A stretch of DNA of 64,000 nucleotides from Deinococcus cellulosilyticus NBRC 106333 = KACC 11606 (GCF_007990775.1 NZ_BJXB01000008.1:124001-188000); one strand, 5' to 3'; positions 15,984 through 24,330 are shown, counted from the first letter of the stretch. Notes: generated from the letters alone by a model not told the origin. A program made the numbers and translations.

Positions 15984-17813
15984 ATGCGTAAAACACTGAT
16001 GTTGTGGCTGGTCATCGGCAGCCTGGGGGCAGCACTCGCCCAGGGTTACAGTTACAGTGATCTGGTCCATGACCTGGAAAAAGGTGCCGTTCGGCAGGTG
16101 GTCATCGATGCCGCAGGCAATGCCGAGGTGCAATTCAAAACGGCAGGCCGACGCTCAATGGTGACAGTGGTGCCCACCAGTTCTGATTTCGTGCAACTTG
16201 TGCGCAAAAGCAATGCTGAACTCACCGTACGCTCAGGGGTCAAAGGGGACTTCTGGGTGTCTCTGTTGCAGTGGCTCCCCTTTCTGGTTGGCATCGGCTT
16301 CATGTTCCTGATCTGGCGTTCCTTTCGAAGCAATGTCTCGGGAGGTTCCAGTGGGGCTGCCCAGTTCAGCAAGTCGAGAGCACATGTTTTGACGGAAGGC
16401 TCGATCAAACTGACCTTCAGTGACGTGGCCGGCTGCGAAGAAGCCAAATACGAACTCCAGGAAGTCGTCGAGTTTTTAAGGAACCCCGAACGCTTCCACG
16501 CCCTCGGGGCGCGCATCCCCCACGGCATTTTGTTGGTGGGTCCTCCCGGTAGCGGCAAGACGTTATTGGCAAAAGCTGTTGCAGGCGAAGCCAGAGTGCC
16601 CTTCTTCTCGATCAGTGGCTCTGACTTCGTGGAAATGTTTGTCGGAGTCGGTGCTGCCCGCGTCAGAGACCTCTTCGAGCAGGCCAAGAAAGCCGCCCCC
16701 TGCATCGTTTTCATCGACGAAATTGACGCCGTGGGCCGCAAAAGAGGACTCAACGTCGGTGGGGGCAACGACGAAAGAGAGCAAACCCTCAACCAGCTCC
16801 TCGTGGAGATGGATGGCTTTGAGAGCAAGCACGACATCATCATCCTGGCCGCCACCAACCGTCCTGACGTGCTGGACAATGCTCTGCTGCGTCCTGGTCG
16901 TTTTGACCGTCAAGTGGTCGTCGATGCTCCCGATGTGAAGGGCAGAGAGCAGATCCTTCGCATTCACGCCCGCAAGAAACCGCTGGACCCCAGTGTGGAT
17001 CTGCATGTGGTGGCGACCCGCACCCCCGGGATGGTCGGAGCGGATCTGGAGAACCTGCTCAACGAAGCTGCTCTGATCACCGCTCGTGCAGGACGCAAAC
17101 GGATCAACATGAAGGACATCGATGAGGCTGCGGATCGGGTGGTGATGGGACCTGCAAGAAAATCCCGAGTCATTTCCGATAAAGACAAGAAAGTGACGGC
17201 TTACCACGAAGTGGGACATGCACTGGCCGCAGAGAAACTCCCAAATGCAGACCGGGTCCATAAACTGACCATTGTGCCTCGTGGACGAGCTGCGGGGTAC
17301 ATGATGCCGATGCCCGAAGACCGCATGCACTACTCGCAGGGGGTCCTGGAAGACATGATCGCTGTTGCGCTCGCTGGACAGGTGGCAGAGGAGATCATTT
17401 TCGGAGAGATCACCACGGGGGCATCAAGTGACTTCCAGAAGGCGACGAACATCGCCCGGAAGATGGTCACCGAATGGGGGATGAGTCCCTTGCTCGGGAA
17501 GATTGCCCATCAGGTGGAGAACGAAACCTACCTCGGGGGCTATCAGGACGCCCGAAATTACAGCCAGGAGACCGCTGAACTCATCGACAATGAGATCAAG
17601 CGCATCATCGACGAACAGTACACCAAGGTGAAAAGCATTCTGGAAGAGTATAAACCGGTCATCCATACGGTGGTGGAAACGCTGATGACCAGGGAAACGC
17701 TGTCGGGTGAGGAGTTCCGCATCCTCCTCAAAGGTGGACAGCTTCCCGATCAGGATGAGTCGGACAGCACGCCCCCTCAGGCCCCGAACCTCACCAAGCC
17801 TGCAACCAATTGA
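15984..17813 (+). CDS. ftsH: ATP-dependent zinc metalloprotease FtsH, copy 1
   Basis: This 609-residue membrane AAA+ protease degrades misfolded and regulatory membrane proteins. The N-terminus is a hydrophobic signal-like segment (1-19), a short periplasmic domain and a second membrane segment (WLPFLVGIGFMFLIWRSF, about 93-110). The AAA+ core has Walker A GPPGSGKT, Walker B IVFIDEIDAVG and the arginine-finger region RPGRFDRQVV. The protease domain has the zinc motif HEVGH. From about residue 126 to about residue 525 it reads identically to the other FtsH in the window (55505-57379), whereas the first 120 residues are unrelated in sequence. A terminator follows. Confidence 0.96.
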   Translation: MRKTLMLWLVIGSLGAALAQGYSYSDLVHDLEKGAVRQVVIDAAGNAEVQFKTAGRRSMVTVVPTSSDFVQLVRKSNAELTVRSGVKGDFWVSLLQWLPFLVGIGFMFLIWRSFRSNVSGGSSGAAQFSKSRAHVLTEGSIKLTFSDVAGCEEAKYELQEVVEFLRNPERFHALGARIPHGILLVGPPGSGKTLLAKAVAGEARVPFFSISGSDFVEMFVGVGAARVRDLFEQAKKAAPCIVFIDEIDAVGRKRGLNVGGGNDEREQTLNQLLVEMDGFESKHDIIILAATNRPDVLDNALLRPGRFDRQVVVDAPDVKGREQILRIHARKKPLDPSVDLHVVATRTPGMVGADLENLLNEAALITARAGRKRINMKDIDEAADRVVMGPARKSRVISDKDKKVTAYHEVGHALAAEKLPNADRVHKLTIVPRGRAAGYMMPMPEDRMHYSQGVLEDMIAVALAGQVAEEIIFGEITTGASSDFQKATNIARKMVTEWGMSPLLGKIAHQVENETYLGGYQDARNYSQETAELIDNEIKRIIDEQYTKVKSILEEYKPVIHTVVETLMTRETLSGEEFRILLKGGQLPDQDESDSTPPQAPNLTKPATN

Positions 17814-17827
17814 ATCACCCAGAGCCA

Positions 17828-17862
17828 AATGAAAGCCTCCCCGATCTGGGGAGGCTTTCATT
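17828..17862. terminator. Bidirectional terminator of ftsH copy 1 and acpP
   Basis: AATGAAAGCCTCCCC pairs with its 15-nt complement around GATCT. It lies between the two convergent genes and ends in T-rich DNA on both sides. Confidence 0.88.
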
Positions 17863-17870
17863 TGTAAGGT

Positions 17871-18101
17871 TTATTTGTTGGCTTCGATGAAGCTCACTGC
17901 GTCCTGCACAGTGCGGATCTTCTCAGCGTCTTCATCGGCGATGGTCACACCGAATTTGTCTTCGAGACCCATGATCAGTTCCACAATTTCGAGGGAGTCG
18001 GCGCCCAGGTCGTCCTGGAAGCTGGCTTCGAGGGTCACTTTGTCGGCGTCCACGCCGATTTTATCCACAATCACTTCTTTGACTTGTTCGAACACGCTCA
18101 T
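17871..18101 (-). CDS. acpP: Acyl carrier protein
   Basis: This 76-residue acidic protein contains DDLGADSLEIVELIMGLE. The Ser of DSLE (about residue 36) is the site of 4'-phosphopantetheine attachment, and it carries the growing acyl chain in fatty-acid synthesis. GGAGG precedes the ATG. It is the last gene of the minus-strand fabH-fabD-fabG-acpP cluster. The gap from fabG is 123 bp, so acpP may also have its own promoter, which is usual because the protein is needed in large amounts. Confidence 0.97.
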   Translation of the reverse strand: MSVFEQVKEVIVDKIGVDADKVTLEASFQDDLGADSLEIVELIMGLEDKFGVTIADEDAEKIRTVQDAVSFIEANK

Positions 18102-18224
18102 GTTTTCCTCCGTATTTCTTGGGGTAGTTTACACCAAAAAATCTGATTTGCGTTAGACTCTATCAAACTTCAGGTGTCTGACAGGTGCTTTTCCCGACAG
18201 TTCTGCAGGACTGTCGGTGGGGGC

Positions 18225-18959
18225 TCAGTGGGAATGCATGCCACCGTTGATCTCGATGATCTGTCCATTGATGTATCCAGCGTCTTCAGAGGCCAGGAAA
18301 GCCACCAGTTTGGCGACTTCTGAAGGCTGTCCGAAGCGGCCTGCGGGAATCTGTTTCAGGTAATCCTGCTGGACATTTTCAGGCAGCTTGGCGGTCATGT
18401 CGGACTCGATGAAGCCAGGGGCCACAGCGTTGACGGTGATGCCCCTTCCGCCGTATTCCTTGGCGACAGCCTTGGTCAGGCCAATCACCCCTGCTTTTGA
18501 GGCCACATAGTTGGCCTGTCCGGGGTTGCCCATCAGGCCGACCACACTGGAAAGGTTGATGATGCGGCCATAGCGGGCTTTCATCATGCGTTTGATGGCG
18601 GCGCGGGTGGTGTAGAAGGAGGCACTGAGGTTGGTCTGGATGACGTCTTCCCAGTCCTGGTCTTTCATGCGGATCAAGAGGCCATCGCGGGTGATGCCTG
18701 CGTTGTTGACCAGCACATCCAGGCCACCCAGCGCTTCTGCAACGGTGTCCACCAGCCTGATGGCGGCGGCTCTGTCAGAGAGGTCAGCCTGGAAGGTCTG
18801 GGCCTCTCCTCCATTCTGGCGGATTTCTTCTGCGACGGATTCTGCAGCAGCCTGTGAACCGGAGTAGTGTACAGCAACCTTGAATCCTTTTTGAGCGAGT
18901 TCCAGTGCGATGGCCTTGCCCAGACCACGGCTGGACCCGGTGACAAGTGCGACTCTCAT
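18225..18959 (-). CDS. fabG: 3-oxoacyl-[acyl-carrier-protein] reductase
   Basis: This 244-residue short-chain dehydrogenase carries the NADP-binding TGSSRGLGKAIA (residues about 7-18), NNAGI (about 86-90), the catalytic Ser in INLSSVVGLMGN, and YxxSK-type YVASK (about 151-155) with Tyr and Lys. It reduces beta-ketoacyl-ACP in each elongation cycle. Length and the C-terminal YINGQIIEINGGMHSH fit FabG closely. The start (GGAGG upstream) overlaps the fabD stop by 4 bp, so the genes are translationally coupled. Confidence 0.96.
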   Translation of the reverse strand: MRVALVTGSSRGLGKAIALELAQKGFKVAVHYSGSQAAAESVAEEIRQNGGEAQTFQADLSDRAAAIRLVDTVAEALGGLDVLVNNAGITRDGLLIRMKDQDWEDVIQTNLSASFYTTRAAIKRMMKARYGRIINLSSVVGLMGNPGQANYVASKAGVIGLTKAVAKEYGGRGITVNAVAPGFIESDMTAKLPENVQQDYLKQIPAGRFGQPSEVAKLVAFLASEDAGYINGQIIEINGGMHSH

Positions 18960-19873
18960 TGATGGGCCTCCAGGTATTTCTGAATGTCTTCTGGGGTGTG
19001 AATATTAAAGCTTTTCGCTTCGGGAAGGATGCGTTTGAGGAGACCGGTCAGCACGGTTCCGCTGCCGAATTCCACAAACTCGGTGACGCCAAGGTCACGC
19101 AGTTTAAAAATGCTCTCCACGAATCGAACGCTGCCGGTCACCTGTGCAGAGAGCAGGGCAGCGACCTCTTCAGGGGTCTGCACTTCCTGAGCGGTGTAGT
19201 TGGCAATCACCGGGAACTGCATTTCGCCATATTGGATGGCCTGCAGGTCATGTTCCAGTTTCTCTCTGGCAGATTGCATCAGGCTGCAATGGAAGGGGGC
19301 AGAGACTTTGAGGGGGATCACTTTGAAGCCTTTGCTTTTCAGTTCTGCACTGGCGGCCTGCACGGCATTGGCCTCACCAGAAATCACGGTCTGGGTGGGG
19401 GCGTTGAAGTTGGCCACCTCCACCACACCGGGGGTGTCTTTGCAGACCTGGGTGATGGTGGCAATGTCCTCCCCCATCACGGCGGCCATGGCTCCAAGCC
19501 CAACGGGAACAGCTTCTTGCATGTAGGTTCCGCGCTTGTGAACCAGTTGAATGGCATCAAAAAGGTCCAGGGTTCCTGCGGCCACATGGGCGGAGAATTC
19601 ACCCAGGGAGTGACCCACCGCGTAGGCAGGTTTCAGGCCGGTGGCTTCCTGCCATGCGCGGTAGGCAGCAATGGAGGCGGTCACCAGTGCGGGTTGCTGG
19701 TTGGCGGTGAGGGTCAGGTCCTCAAGGGGACCTTCGGCCATGACGTTGGTGATGCCAGGGAGTGCTTGATCTGCAGTTTCAAAAACGGCTTTTGAGACCC
19801 CGTAAGCATCCCGCATGGCGGTTCCCATGCCCACAGCATGGCTGTTCTGTCCAGGAAATAAAGCAACAATCAT
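18956..19873 (-). CDS. fabD: Malonyl-CoA:ACP transacylase
   Basis: This 305-residue enzyme transfers malonyl from CoA to acyl carrier protein. It shows the N-terminal LFPGQNSHAVGMG, the nucleophile motif GHSLGEFSA (Ser about residue 93), and a catalytic His in APFHCSLM (about 200). The start at 19873 has GGAGG; an in-frame ATG 12 codons upstream lies inside fabH. The gene overlaps both fabH and fabG by 4 bp, so the three are one translation unit. Confidence 0.96.
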   Translation of the reverse strand: MIVALFPGQNSHAVGMGTAMRDAYGVSKAVFETADQALPGITNVMAEGPLEDLTLTANQQPALVTASIAAYRAWQEATGLKPAYAVGHSLGEFSAHVAAGTLDLFDAIQLVHKRGTYMQEAVPVGLGAMAAVMGEDIATITQVCKDTPGVVEVANFNAPTQTVISGEANAVQAASAELKSKGFKVIPLKVSAPFHCSLMQSAREKLEHDLQAIQYGEMQFPVIANYTAQEVQTPEEVAALLSAQVTGSVRFVESIFKLRDLGVTEFVEFGSGTVLTGLLKRILPEAKSFNIHTPEDIQKYLEAHQ

Positions 19874-20847
19874 TGTTTTCCTCCCCAGGTGAGCACACAG
19901 GCTGCCCATGACAGTCCGGCTCCAAAGGCCACAAAGAGCAGGTTGTCTCCATCGTGAACGCGTCCTTCGTCCAGGGCACGTTGCAGGGCAAGGGGGACAC
20001 TGGCTGCGCTGTTGTTGCCGTAATCCTGCACGGTGACCACCACACGCTCGTGGGGCAGTTTCAGGCGTTCACGGGCCGAGTCGATGATGCGGGCATTGGC
20101 CTGGTGGGGCACAAACAGGCTGATGTTTTCGGGTTTCAGCCCTGCTTTCTGAATGGCCTCCAGGCTTGCGCTGTCCATCACACGTACGGCAAATTTGAAG
20201 ACTTCGCGGCCATTCATGAACAGCTTGCGGGTCATTTTTGCCCCGCTGGGCAGGCAGTCTGCGAAGGCCTTCATGTGCAGGTGGTCTGCACCCATGCCAT
20301 CTGAGCCAAGCACGAAGCTCTTGAAGCCATAACCGTCTTTGACCGGTTCAATGATGGCTGCTCCAGCACCATCTCCGAAGAGCACAGCGGTGGCACGGTC
20401 ATCCCAGTTGATGACCCTCGATAAGGTCTCTGCCCCGATGGCCAGCACCTTTTTGCAGGTGCCTGAGGCCACGTAAGCCTGGGCTGCGGAAATCGCATAG
20501 AGCCAGCCAGGACATGCAGCCAGCAGGTCAAACGCTCCGGCTTTCAGGCCAAAGTGGGCCTGCACCAGAGAGGCCGTGGCAGGGAACATGGCGTCCGGAG
20601 TGGCGGTCGCGACGATCACGAGGTCCACACCATCCAGAACACCCTTGCCATAGCGGGCCTGCAGGTTTTCCACCGCCCGGATGGCAAGGGTGGAGCAGAA
20701 CTCTCCATCTGCTGCGAAGTGTCTTTGCTGGATGCCCGTGCGGGTCTGAATCCATTCATCACTGGTGTCCAGGCGCTGTTCAAGGTCAGCGTTGGTGACC
20801 ACCTTTTCTGGAACATAAGTGCCGAGTGCGGTAATGCCTGCGTTCAT
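19870..20847 (-). CDS. fabH: 3-oxoacyl-[acyl-carrier-protein] synthase III
   Basis: This 325-residue condensing enzyme starts fatty-acid synthesis by joining acyl-CoA to malonyl-ACP. The catalytic triad is visible as Cys in LLAACPGWLYA (about residue 113), His in PHQANARI (about 250) and Asn in GNNSAAS (about 280). WIQTRTGIQQRHF near residue 32 is a FabH hallmark for CoA binding. In Deinococcus FabH would select branched-chain or acetyl primers; the sequence alone does not say which. It is the first gene of the fabHDG-acpP operon, with a TetR-type palindrome in front. Confidence 0.96.
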   Translation of the reverse strand: MNAGITALGTYVPEKVVTNADLEQRLDTSDEWIQTRTGIQQRHFAADGEFCSTLAIRAVENLQARYGKGVLDGVDLVIVATATPDAMFPATASLVQAHFGLKAGAFDLLAACPGWLYAISAAQAYVASGTCKKVLAIGAETLSRVINWDDRATAVLFGDGAGAAIIEPVKDGYGFKSFVLGSDGMGADHLHMKAFADCLPSGAKMTRKLFMNGREVFKFAVRVMDSASLEAIQKAGLKPENISLFVPHQANARIIDSARERLKLPHERVVVTVQDYGNNSAASVPLALQRALDEGRVHDGDNLLFVAFGAGLSWAACVLTWGGKQ

Positions 20848-20870
20848 GGTGACCGCACACTATCATAAAC

Positions 20871-20884
20871 TGACCAGTCGGTCA
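20871..20884. promoter_or_regulatory. TetR-type palindrome in the fabH promoter
   Basis: TGACCAGTCGGTCA is a palindrome with 5-bp arms, TGACC and GGTCA. It overlaps the minus-strand TTGACC that serves as -35 for fabH, 24 bp before the ATG. The position implies repression of the fab operon. Fatty-acid regulators of the TetR family bind palindromes of this length, but the regulator is not encoded next to it. Confidence 0.55.
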
Positions 20885-21026
20885 ATTTATTGCGTTGCAT
20901 TTTCTGGGACCCTCAAGGGAGCACAGTTGTGTTGAGGACAGAGGAAAAGAGATCCGCCTCCAGCAGCAGAAGGCCCCTGCGAAACCTGAGCTTCCTCAGC
21001 TTCAGAGGGATGGAGCCATCCTGATT

Positions 21027-21653
21027 TCACTGCAGACGTTTTTGCAGTCCATCTCGCAAGGTGGCAGCCAGTGCGTCCTCCAGCAAAAGCTGTTCGATGG
21101 CTGCCCGGTCGTTTCTGTCCACATGGATCACCCGATTGGTCTCGGTGATGGTGATTCTGCCTTTTTCCAGCAGGGTGATGGCATCTCCAGCCTGCACAGT
21201 GCCTTCCTGAAGCACACGCAGGTAGAACCCTGTGAAGCCACTCTCGGTGACCTGCACAGCCAGATCCTTGATGCCGTGACGCATGGCAAGCTTGAAACAG
21301 GGCTGTCTGGGCTGGGTCACCTGTACCCGCACCTCTCCAACCTGATACACGTCTCCGATGCACACTTCAGCTTCGAGGAGGCCCAGGGTGGTGAAATTCT
21401 CTCCGAAACCCGGCACAGGCAATTCACGACCCAGCTTTTCCTTCCAGAACGCATAGTGCTCTGCTGGATACACACAGATGGCCTTGTCTGGTCCTCCGTG
21501 GTACCTGAGGTCTGCCTGCTGGTCTCCCACCAGACCGGTCAGGGTGAGCTGCAAGGGCTCGGAGGTGGAGGATTTCACGATGGCACTGCTGACCAGCCCT
21601 GACTGATACGGGTGCTCCTGTGCCTGTCCAATGCTGAGGGTCTGCAAAATCAT
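21027..21653 (-). CDS. MOSC-domain protein (YiiM-like)
   Basis: This is a 208-residue molybdenum-cofactor-sulfurase C-terminal (MOSC) protein. The conserved core is present: GLVGDQQADLRYHGGPDKAI, YPAEHYAFWKEKLG, PGFGENFTT and the cysteine-bearing QPRQPCFKLAMRHG. YiiM-type proteins handle molybdenum cofactor for reduction of N-hydroxylated compounds. On the minus strand CATAAT (21661-21666) lies 7 nt before the ATG at 21653 with no ribosome-binding site, so I take this as a leaderless start; the frame is open 14 codons upstream. It sits between rpmF and fabH, where plsX is found in many bacteria. Confidence 0.87.
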   Translation of the reverse strand: MILQTLSIGQAQEHPYQSGLVSSAIVKSSTSEPLQLTLTGLVGDQQADLRYHGGPDKAICVYPAEHYAFWKEKLGRELPVPGFGENFTTLGLLEAEVCIGDVYQVGEVRVQVTQPRQPCFKLAMRHGIKDLAVQVTESGFTGFYLRVLQEGTVQAGDAITLLEKGRITITETNRVIHVDRNDRAAIEQLLLEDALAATLRDGLQKRLQ

Positions 21654-21693
21654 AGGGACCATTATGCCTGCACCCCGCAGGCAGCGCATCAGC

Positions 21694-21729
21694 AAAAAAA
21701 ATCATCCCCAAGCGAGAACCGCTCGGGGA
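21694..21729 (-). terminator. Terminator downstream of rpmF
   Basis: On the minus strand CCCCGAGCG pairs with CGCTTGGGG (one mismatch) and is followed shortly by eight T. It separates rpmF from the MOSC gene. Confidence 0.75.
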
Positions 21730-21748
21730 CTAATCAGGCGAGGTCAAA

Positions 21749-21931
21749 TTAGACGCTCAGGACCTGTTTGCCGTCGTAGTAACCACACTCGTTGCACACG
21801 TGGTGCTGGAGTTTCTTGGCGTGGCAGTTGGGGCACTCCACCAGGTTGGGGACCACCAGGGCGTGGTGGCTGCGGCGCATGTCGCGTTTGGATTTAGAAG
21901 TTTTCTTCTTGGGTACGGGGTGTTTAGCCAT
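21749..21931 (-). CDS. rpmF: 50S ribosomal protein L32
   Basis: This is a 60-residue basic ribosomal protein. The N-terminus MAKHPVPKKKTSKSKRDMRR and the four-cysteine zinc site (ECPNCHAK and HHVCNECGYY) are diagnostic for L32 of the zinc-binding form. AAGGAG precedes the ATG. It lies 77 bp after the 121-residue membrane-protein gene and on the same strand as yceD, its usual neighbour, which is 1.8 kb upstream. Confidence 0.98.
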   Translation of the reverse strand: MAKHPVPKKKTSKSKRDMRRSHHALVVPNLVECPNCHAKKLQHHVCNECGYYDGKQVLSV

Positions 21932-22008
21932 GAGCGTTTCTCCTTGAGACTAGAGCCTTAAAAGGCAGCAAATGAAAGTATAGCAAAAAAATTTTGAAGT
22001 GTGTGAGA

Positions 22009-22374
22009 TTATCTCAACCGTGGCCCTTTGCCCTTCACACCAGCGAACTTTCGTTTTTTGTCCACCTTCTTGAACTTTTTGCTGTCTGTGGCACTGCCTT
22101 TTCTTGCTGCAGCAGGCGCAGGGGTCATGTCGAGCATGAACCAGCGCAGGAAGGGGATGTACACGAGCAGCATCACCAGGGTCTGGCCCCAGAAGGTGTT
22201 CATGTAGGGCACTTTCAGGGCAGCAAGGCCAACCACCACAAGGTTGATGACCATGGCGAACATGAAGGCCTTGACCAGCAGGCGAATGATTTTGTCTTTG
22301 TTGAGACCCGGGCGGGGGTCTTTGGTGTTGAGCCAGTTCCAGAAAGCCAGTGGTGCACCGAGAATTTTATCCAT
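22009..22374 (-). CDS. Small membrane protein of unknown function (121 aa)
   Basis: I do not recognise this 121-residue protein. It has two hydrophobic segments (LLVKAFMFAMVINLVVVGLAAL and FWGQTLVMLLVYIPFLRWFML) and a very basic C-terminal tail rich in Lys and Arg (KKFKKVDKKRKFAG). The tail could contact RNA, ribosomes or acidic lipids. AGAGGG precedes the ATG, 11 bp after the stop of the 293-residue gene, so it belongs to the yceD-moaC operon. Confidence 0.78.
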   Translation of the reverse strand: MDKILGAPLAFWNWLNTKDPRPGLNKDKIIRLLVKAFMFAMVINLVVVGLAALKVPYMNTFWGQTLVMLLVYIPFLRWFMLDMTPAPAAARKGSATDSKKFKKVDKKRKFAGVKGKGPRLR

Positions 22375-22385
22375 GCTGTTCCCTC

Positions 22386-23267
22386 TTAAGCCTCATTGTA
22401 CTGTCCAAGTCTCTCGGAAAACGCACGGACCTGGGCAGCATCTGCAATCTCGGGGGTGTCCTGCAAGGTGAGGACCAGTGAAGGCTTGCGGGTCTTTTTG
22501 ACCAGGTCTTTCACGAACTTCTGGTGGGCATCAGAACGCTCGGGAACCAGGAAGATCACACCCTGGGTGAATCCTTTGCCGTCCAGCAGGCTCAGGGCTC
22601 CAGCGAGTTCCTGTTCGATGTCGGTGCTGACCTTCACATCAATGCGGGAGTGGCGGCCCATGGCTTCGTTGCGGTCCAGATCGCTGGAAAGCACAGGGTT
22701 CAGGCCGTACTCCTTGAACATCTCCAGCACCGGGGCAACGTGGATGTCCTGTTGCAGCAGGTAACGGGGAGCAATCACGGCAACACTGCGGTATCCTGCG
22801 AGGTCTGTCACCAGATCTTTGCGGCGGGTTTTCAGCAGGGGTTTGTGGCGCTCCCAGGCCAGACGCACCTTCTGGGGGTTGCTGGTGAGCTGCGTGCCCA
22901 CGGTGAGGGCAGTGCGCTGGATCTCCTCTTCCCCATAAGTCAGGACCTGTTCGGGTCTGGGGAGGCTCAGGCGGTAATTGACCACCAGGGGGAACTCGGT
23001 CAGCCAGGGGTTGGCATCGATTTTGTCCCCGATCACTTCTGCAGGCCGGGGCACGATCACGGTGGCCCCCTGCATGTGGAAATCAATCAGGCGGCCCACA
23101 GCGAACTGGACGTGGCGGGGTTCACTCGGGAGGCTTTCCCGTCCCAGGTCCAGGGCTTCCTGATCCGTGTTTCTGGGGCGGACCATTTCCAGGTCCAGTT
23201 CCCTGAAGAAGGCATTCCAGAAGGCCAGGCTGTCTTTTTGGAAGGTGTCTAACAGTGCTGCTTTCAC
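22386..23267 (-). CDS. Conserved hypothetical protein, weakly like acyl-CoA dehydratase-related proteins
   Basis: This 293-residue protein begins with GTG (GAGGAG upstream), one base after the moaC stop. The N-terminal part, with ELDLEMVRPRNTDQEALDLG and RESLPSEPRHVQFAVGRLI, recalls the family related to 2-hydroxyacyl-CoA dehydratases (DUF2229 type), which has a similar position for a Cys-Pro that is Leu-Pro here. If that is right, it lacks the iron-sulfur cysteines. The C-terminal half alternates strand and helix, as in Rossmann-like folds (VIAPRYLLQQDIHVAPVLEM). I assign no function. Confidence 0.72.
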   Translation of the reverse strand: MKAALLDTFQKDSLAFWNAFFRELDLEMVRPRNTDQEALDLGRESLPSEPRHVQFAVGRLIDFHMQGATVIVPRPAEVIGDKIDANPWLTEFPLVVNYRLSLPRPEQVLTYGEEEIQRTALTVGTQLTSNPQKVRLAWERHKPLLKTRRKDLVTDLAGYRSVAVIAPRYLLQQDIHVAPVLEMFKEYGLNPVLSSDLDRNEAMGRHSRIDVKVSTDIEQELAGALSLLDGKGFTQGVIFLVPERSDAHQKFVKDLVKKTRKPSLVLTLQDTPEIADAAQVRAFSERLGQYNEA

Positions 23268-23268
23268 G

Positions 23269-23733
23269 TTACTCCTCTGCGTGATAATCGCCGCTCTTGC
23301 CTCCGGTCTTGGAGAGCAGGCGAATGGTGCGGATCTCGATCCCTTTGCTGGCCGCTTTCAGCATGTCGTACACGGTCAGGGCAGCAACGCTGGCCGCCGT
23401 CAGGGCTTCCATTTCCACCCCGGTCTGCCCCTCGGTTTTCACGGTGGCGGTGACCCTGAGGCCCAGTTCGTGGGGCTCGATCTCCACACCGACTTTTTTC
23501 AGGGCAAGAGGGTGACACAGCGGGATCAGGTCGCTGGTTTTTTTCGCCCCCATGATTCCAGCAAGCTGGGCGACCATCAGCGGGTCGCCCTTGGGATTGT
23601 TGGCCAGTGCCTGCTTTGCAGGCTCGGGCAGCATGATGATGGCTTCTGCCATTGCGGTGCGGGTGGTGATGGGCTTTGCGGCCACATCGACCATGTTGGG
23701 CGCACCGTTTTCAAAGTGGGTCAGTTCACTCAT
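23269..23733 (-). CDS. moaC: Cyclic pyranopterin monophosphate synthase
   Basis: This 154-residue enzyme converts the MoaA product into cyclic pyranopterin monophosphate in molybdenum-cofactor synthesis. It has the conserved NMVDVAAKPITTRTA N-terminus, GIMGAKKTSDLIPLCHPL, and GVEMEALTAASVAALTVYDM near the C-terminus. KGIEIRTIRLLSKTGGKSGD closes the family pattern, including the catalytic Lys. The start overlaps the yceD stop by 8 bp. No other moa gene is in the window, although the MOSC gene 1.6 kb away also handles this cofactor. Confidence 0.95.
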   Translation of the reverse strand: MSELTHFENGAPNMVDVAAKPITTRTAMAEAIIMLPEPAKQALANNPKGDPLMVAQLAGIMGAKKTSDLIPLCHPLALKKVGVEIEPHELGLRVTATVKTEGQTGVEMEALTAASVAALTVYDMLKAASKGIEIRTIRLLSKTGGKSGDYHAEE

Positions 23734-24313
23734 CGGGGAGGTCCAGGTTTTTCAGAGCATCAAAGGGATTTTTGCTGTCTTTTTCCTGGGCCACCCTGGG
23801 GCAGTTCTCAAAGGGGCAGGTCTGACCACTGTCAGGGTTGAGATCGATGCCGCAGATCGGGCACAGGCCCTTGCAGTTCTCGTCGTGCAGAACCACGAAA
23901 GGCACGTTGATCAGCAGGTTTTCCACAAAGATGTCCCCGAGGTCGAAAATGGGATCACCAAACTTGATGACTTCCTCTCCGGCCTCTCCCTCGTCGAGGT
24001 AGGGGGTTTCCACTTTGGGGCTGTATTCCATCAGGATGCCCAGCGTGACCTTCACCGGTACGGGTGTGGGCCTGAGGCAGCGGGCGCATTCCTGAAAGAG
24101 GGTGGCTTCCACGGTACCGGAAAGCCAGAAACGGTCTTCTCCAACGTTGCTTGCGGTGACTTTGTAGCGCCCGTCTTGCACATTCAAGGTGGCTTGTTCG
24201 CCACTCTGTTCGTAAATCAGAGACTCAAATGTTCCAGAGTCGGTGACCTCTTCTCCAGGGATACTCAGGATGCGGGACAGGCGAATGGCGGGATTAGCGC
24301 GATTCACAGACAT
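23726..24313 (-). CDS. yceD: DUF177/YceD-family protein, large-subunit rRNA accumulation factor
   Basis: This 195-residue protein has the YceD pattern: an N-terminal strand-rich half, the FQECARCLRPTPVPV motif with two Cys (about residues 82-85), and a C-terminal four-Cys site (GLCPICGIDLNPDSGQTC, about 160-175). YceD relatives are needed for normal 23S rRNA accumulation. An open frame continues far upstream, but that part is antisense to arginase. I use the ATG at 24313 because TACACT (24320-24325 on the minus strand) is exactly 6 nt before it, with TTGACC 18 bp further up, a clear leaderless promoter. It is first in the operon with moaC. Confidence 0.88.
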   Translation of the reverse strand: MSVNRANPAIRLSRILSIPGEEVTDSGTFESLIYEQSGEQATLNVQDGRYKVTASNVGEDRFWLSGTVEATLFQECARCLRPTPVPVKVTLGILMEYSPKVETPYLDEGEAGEEVIKFGDPIFDLGDIFVENLLINVPFVVLHDENCKGLCPICGIDLNPDSGQTCPFENCPRVAQEKDSKNPFDALKNLDLPDE

Positions 24314-24330
24314 CATATAAGTGTATGCTT

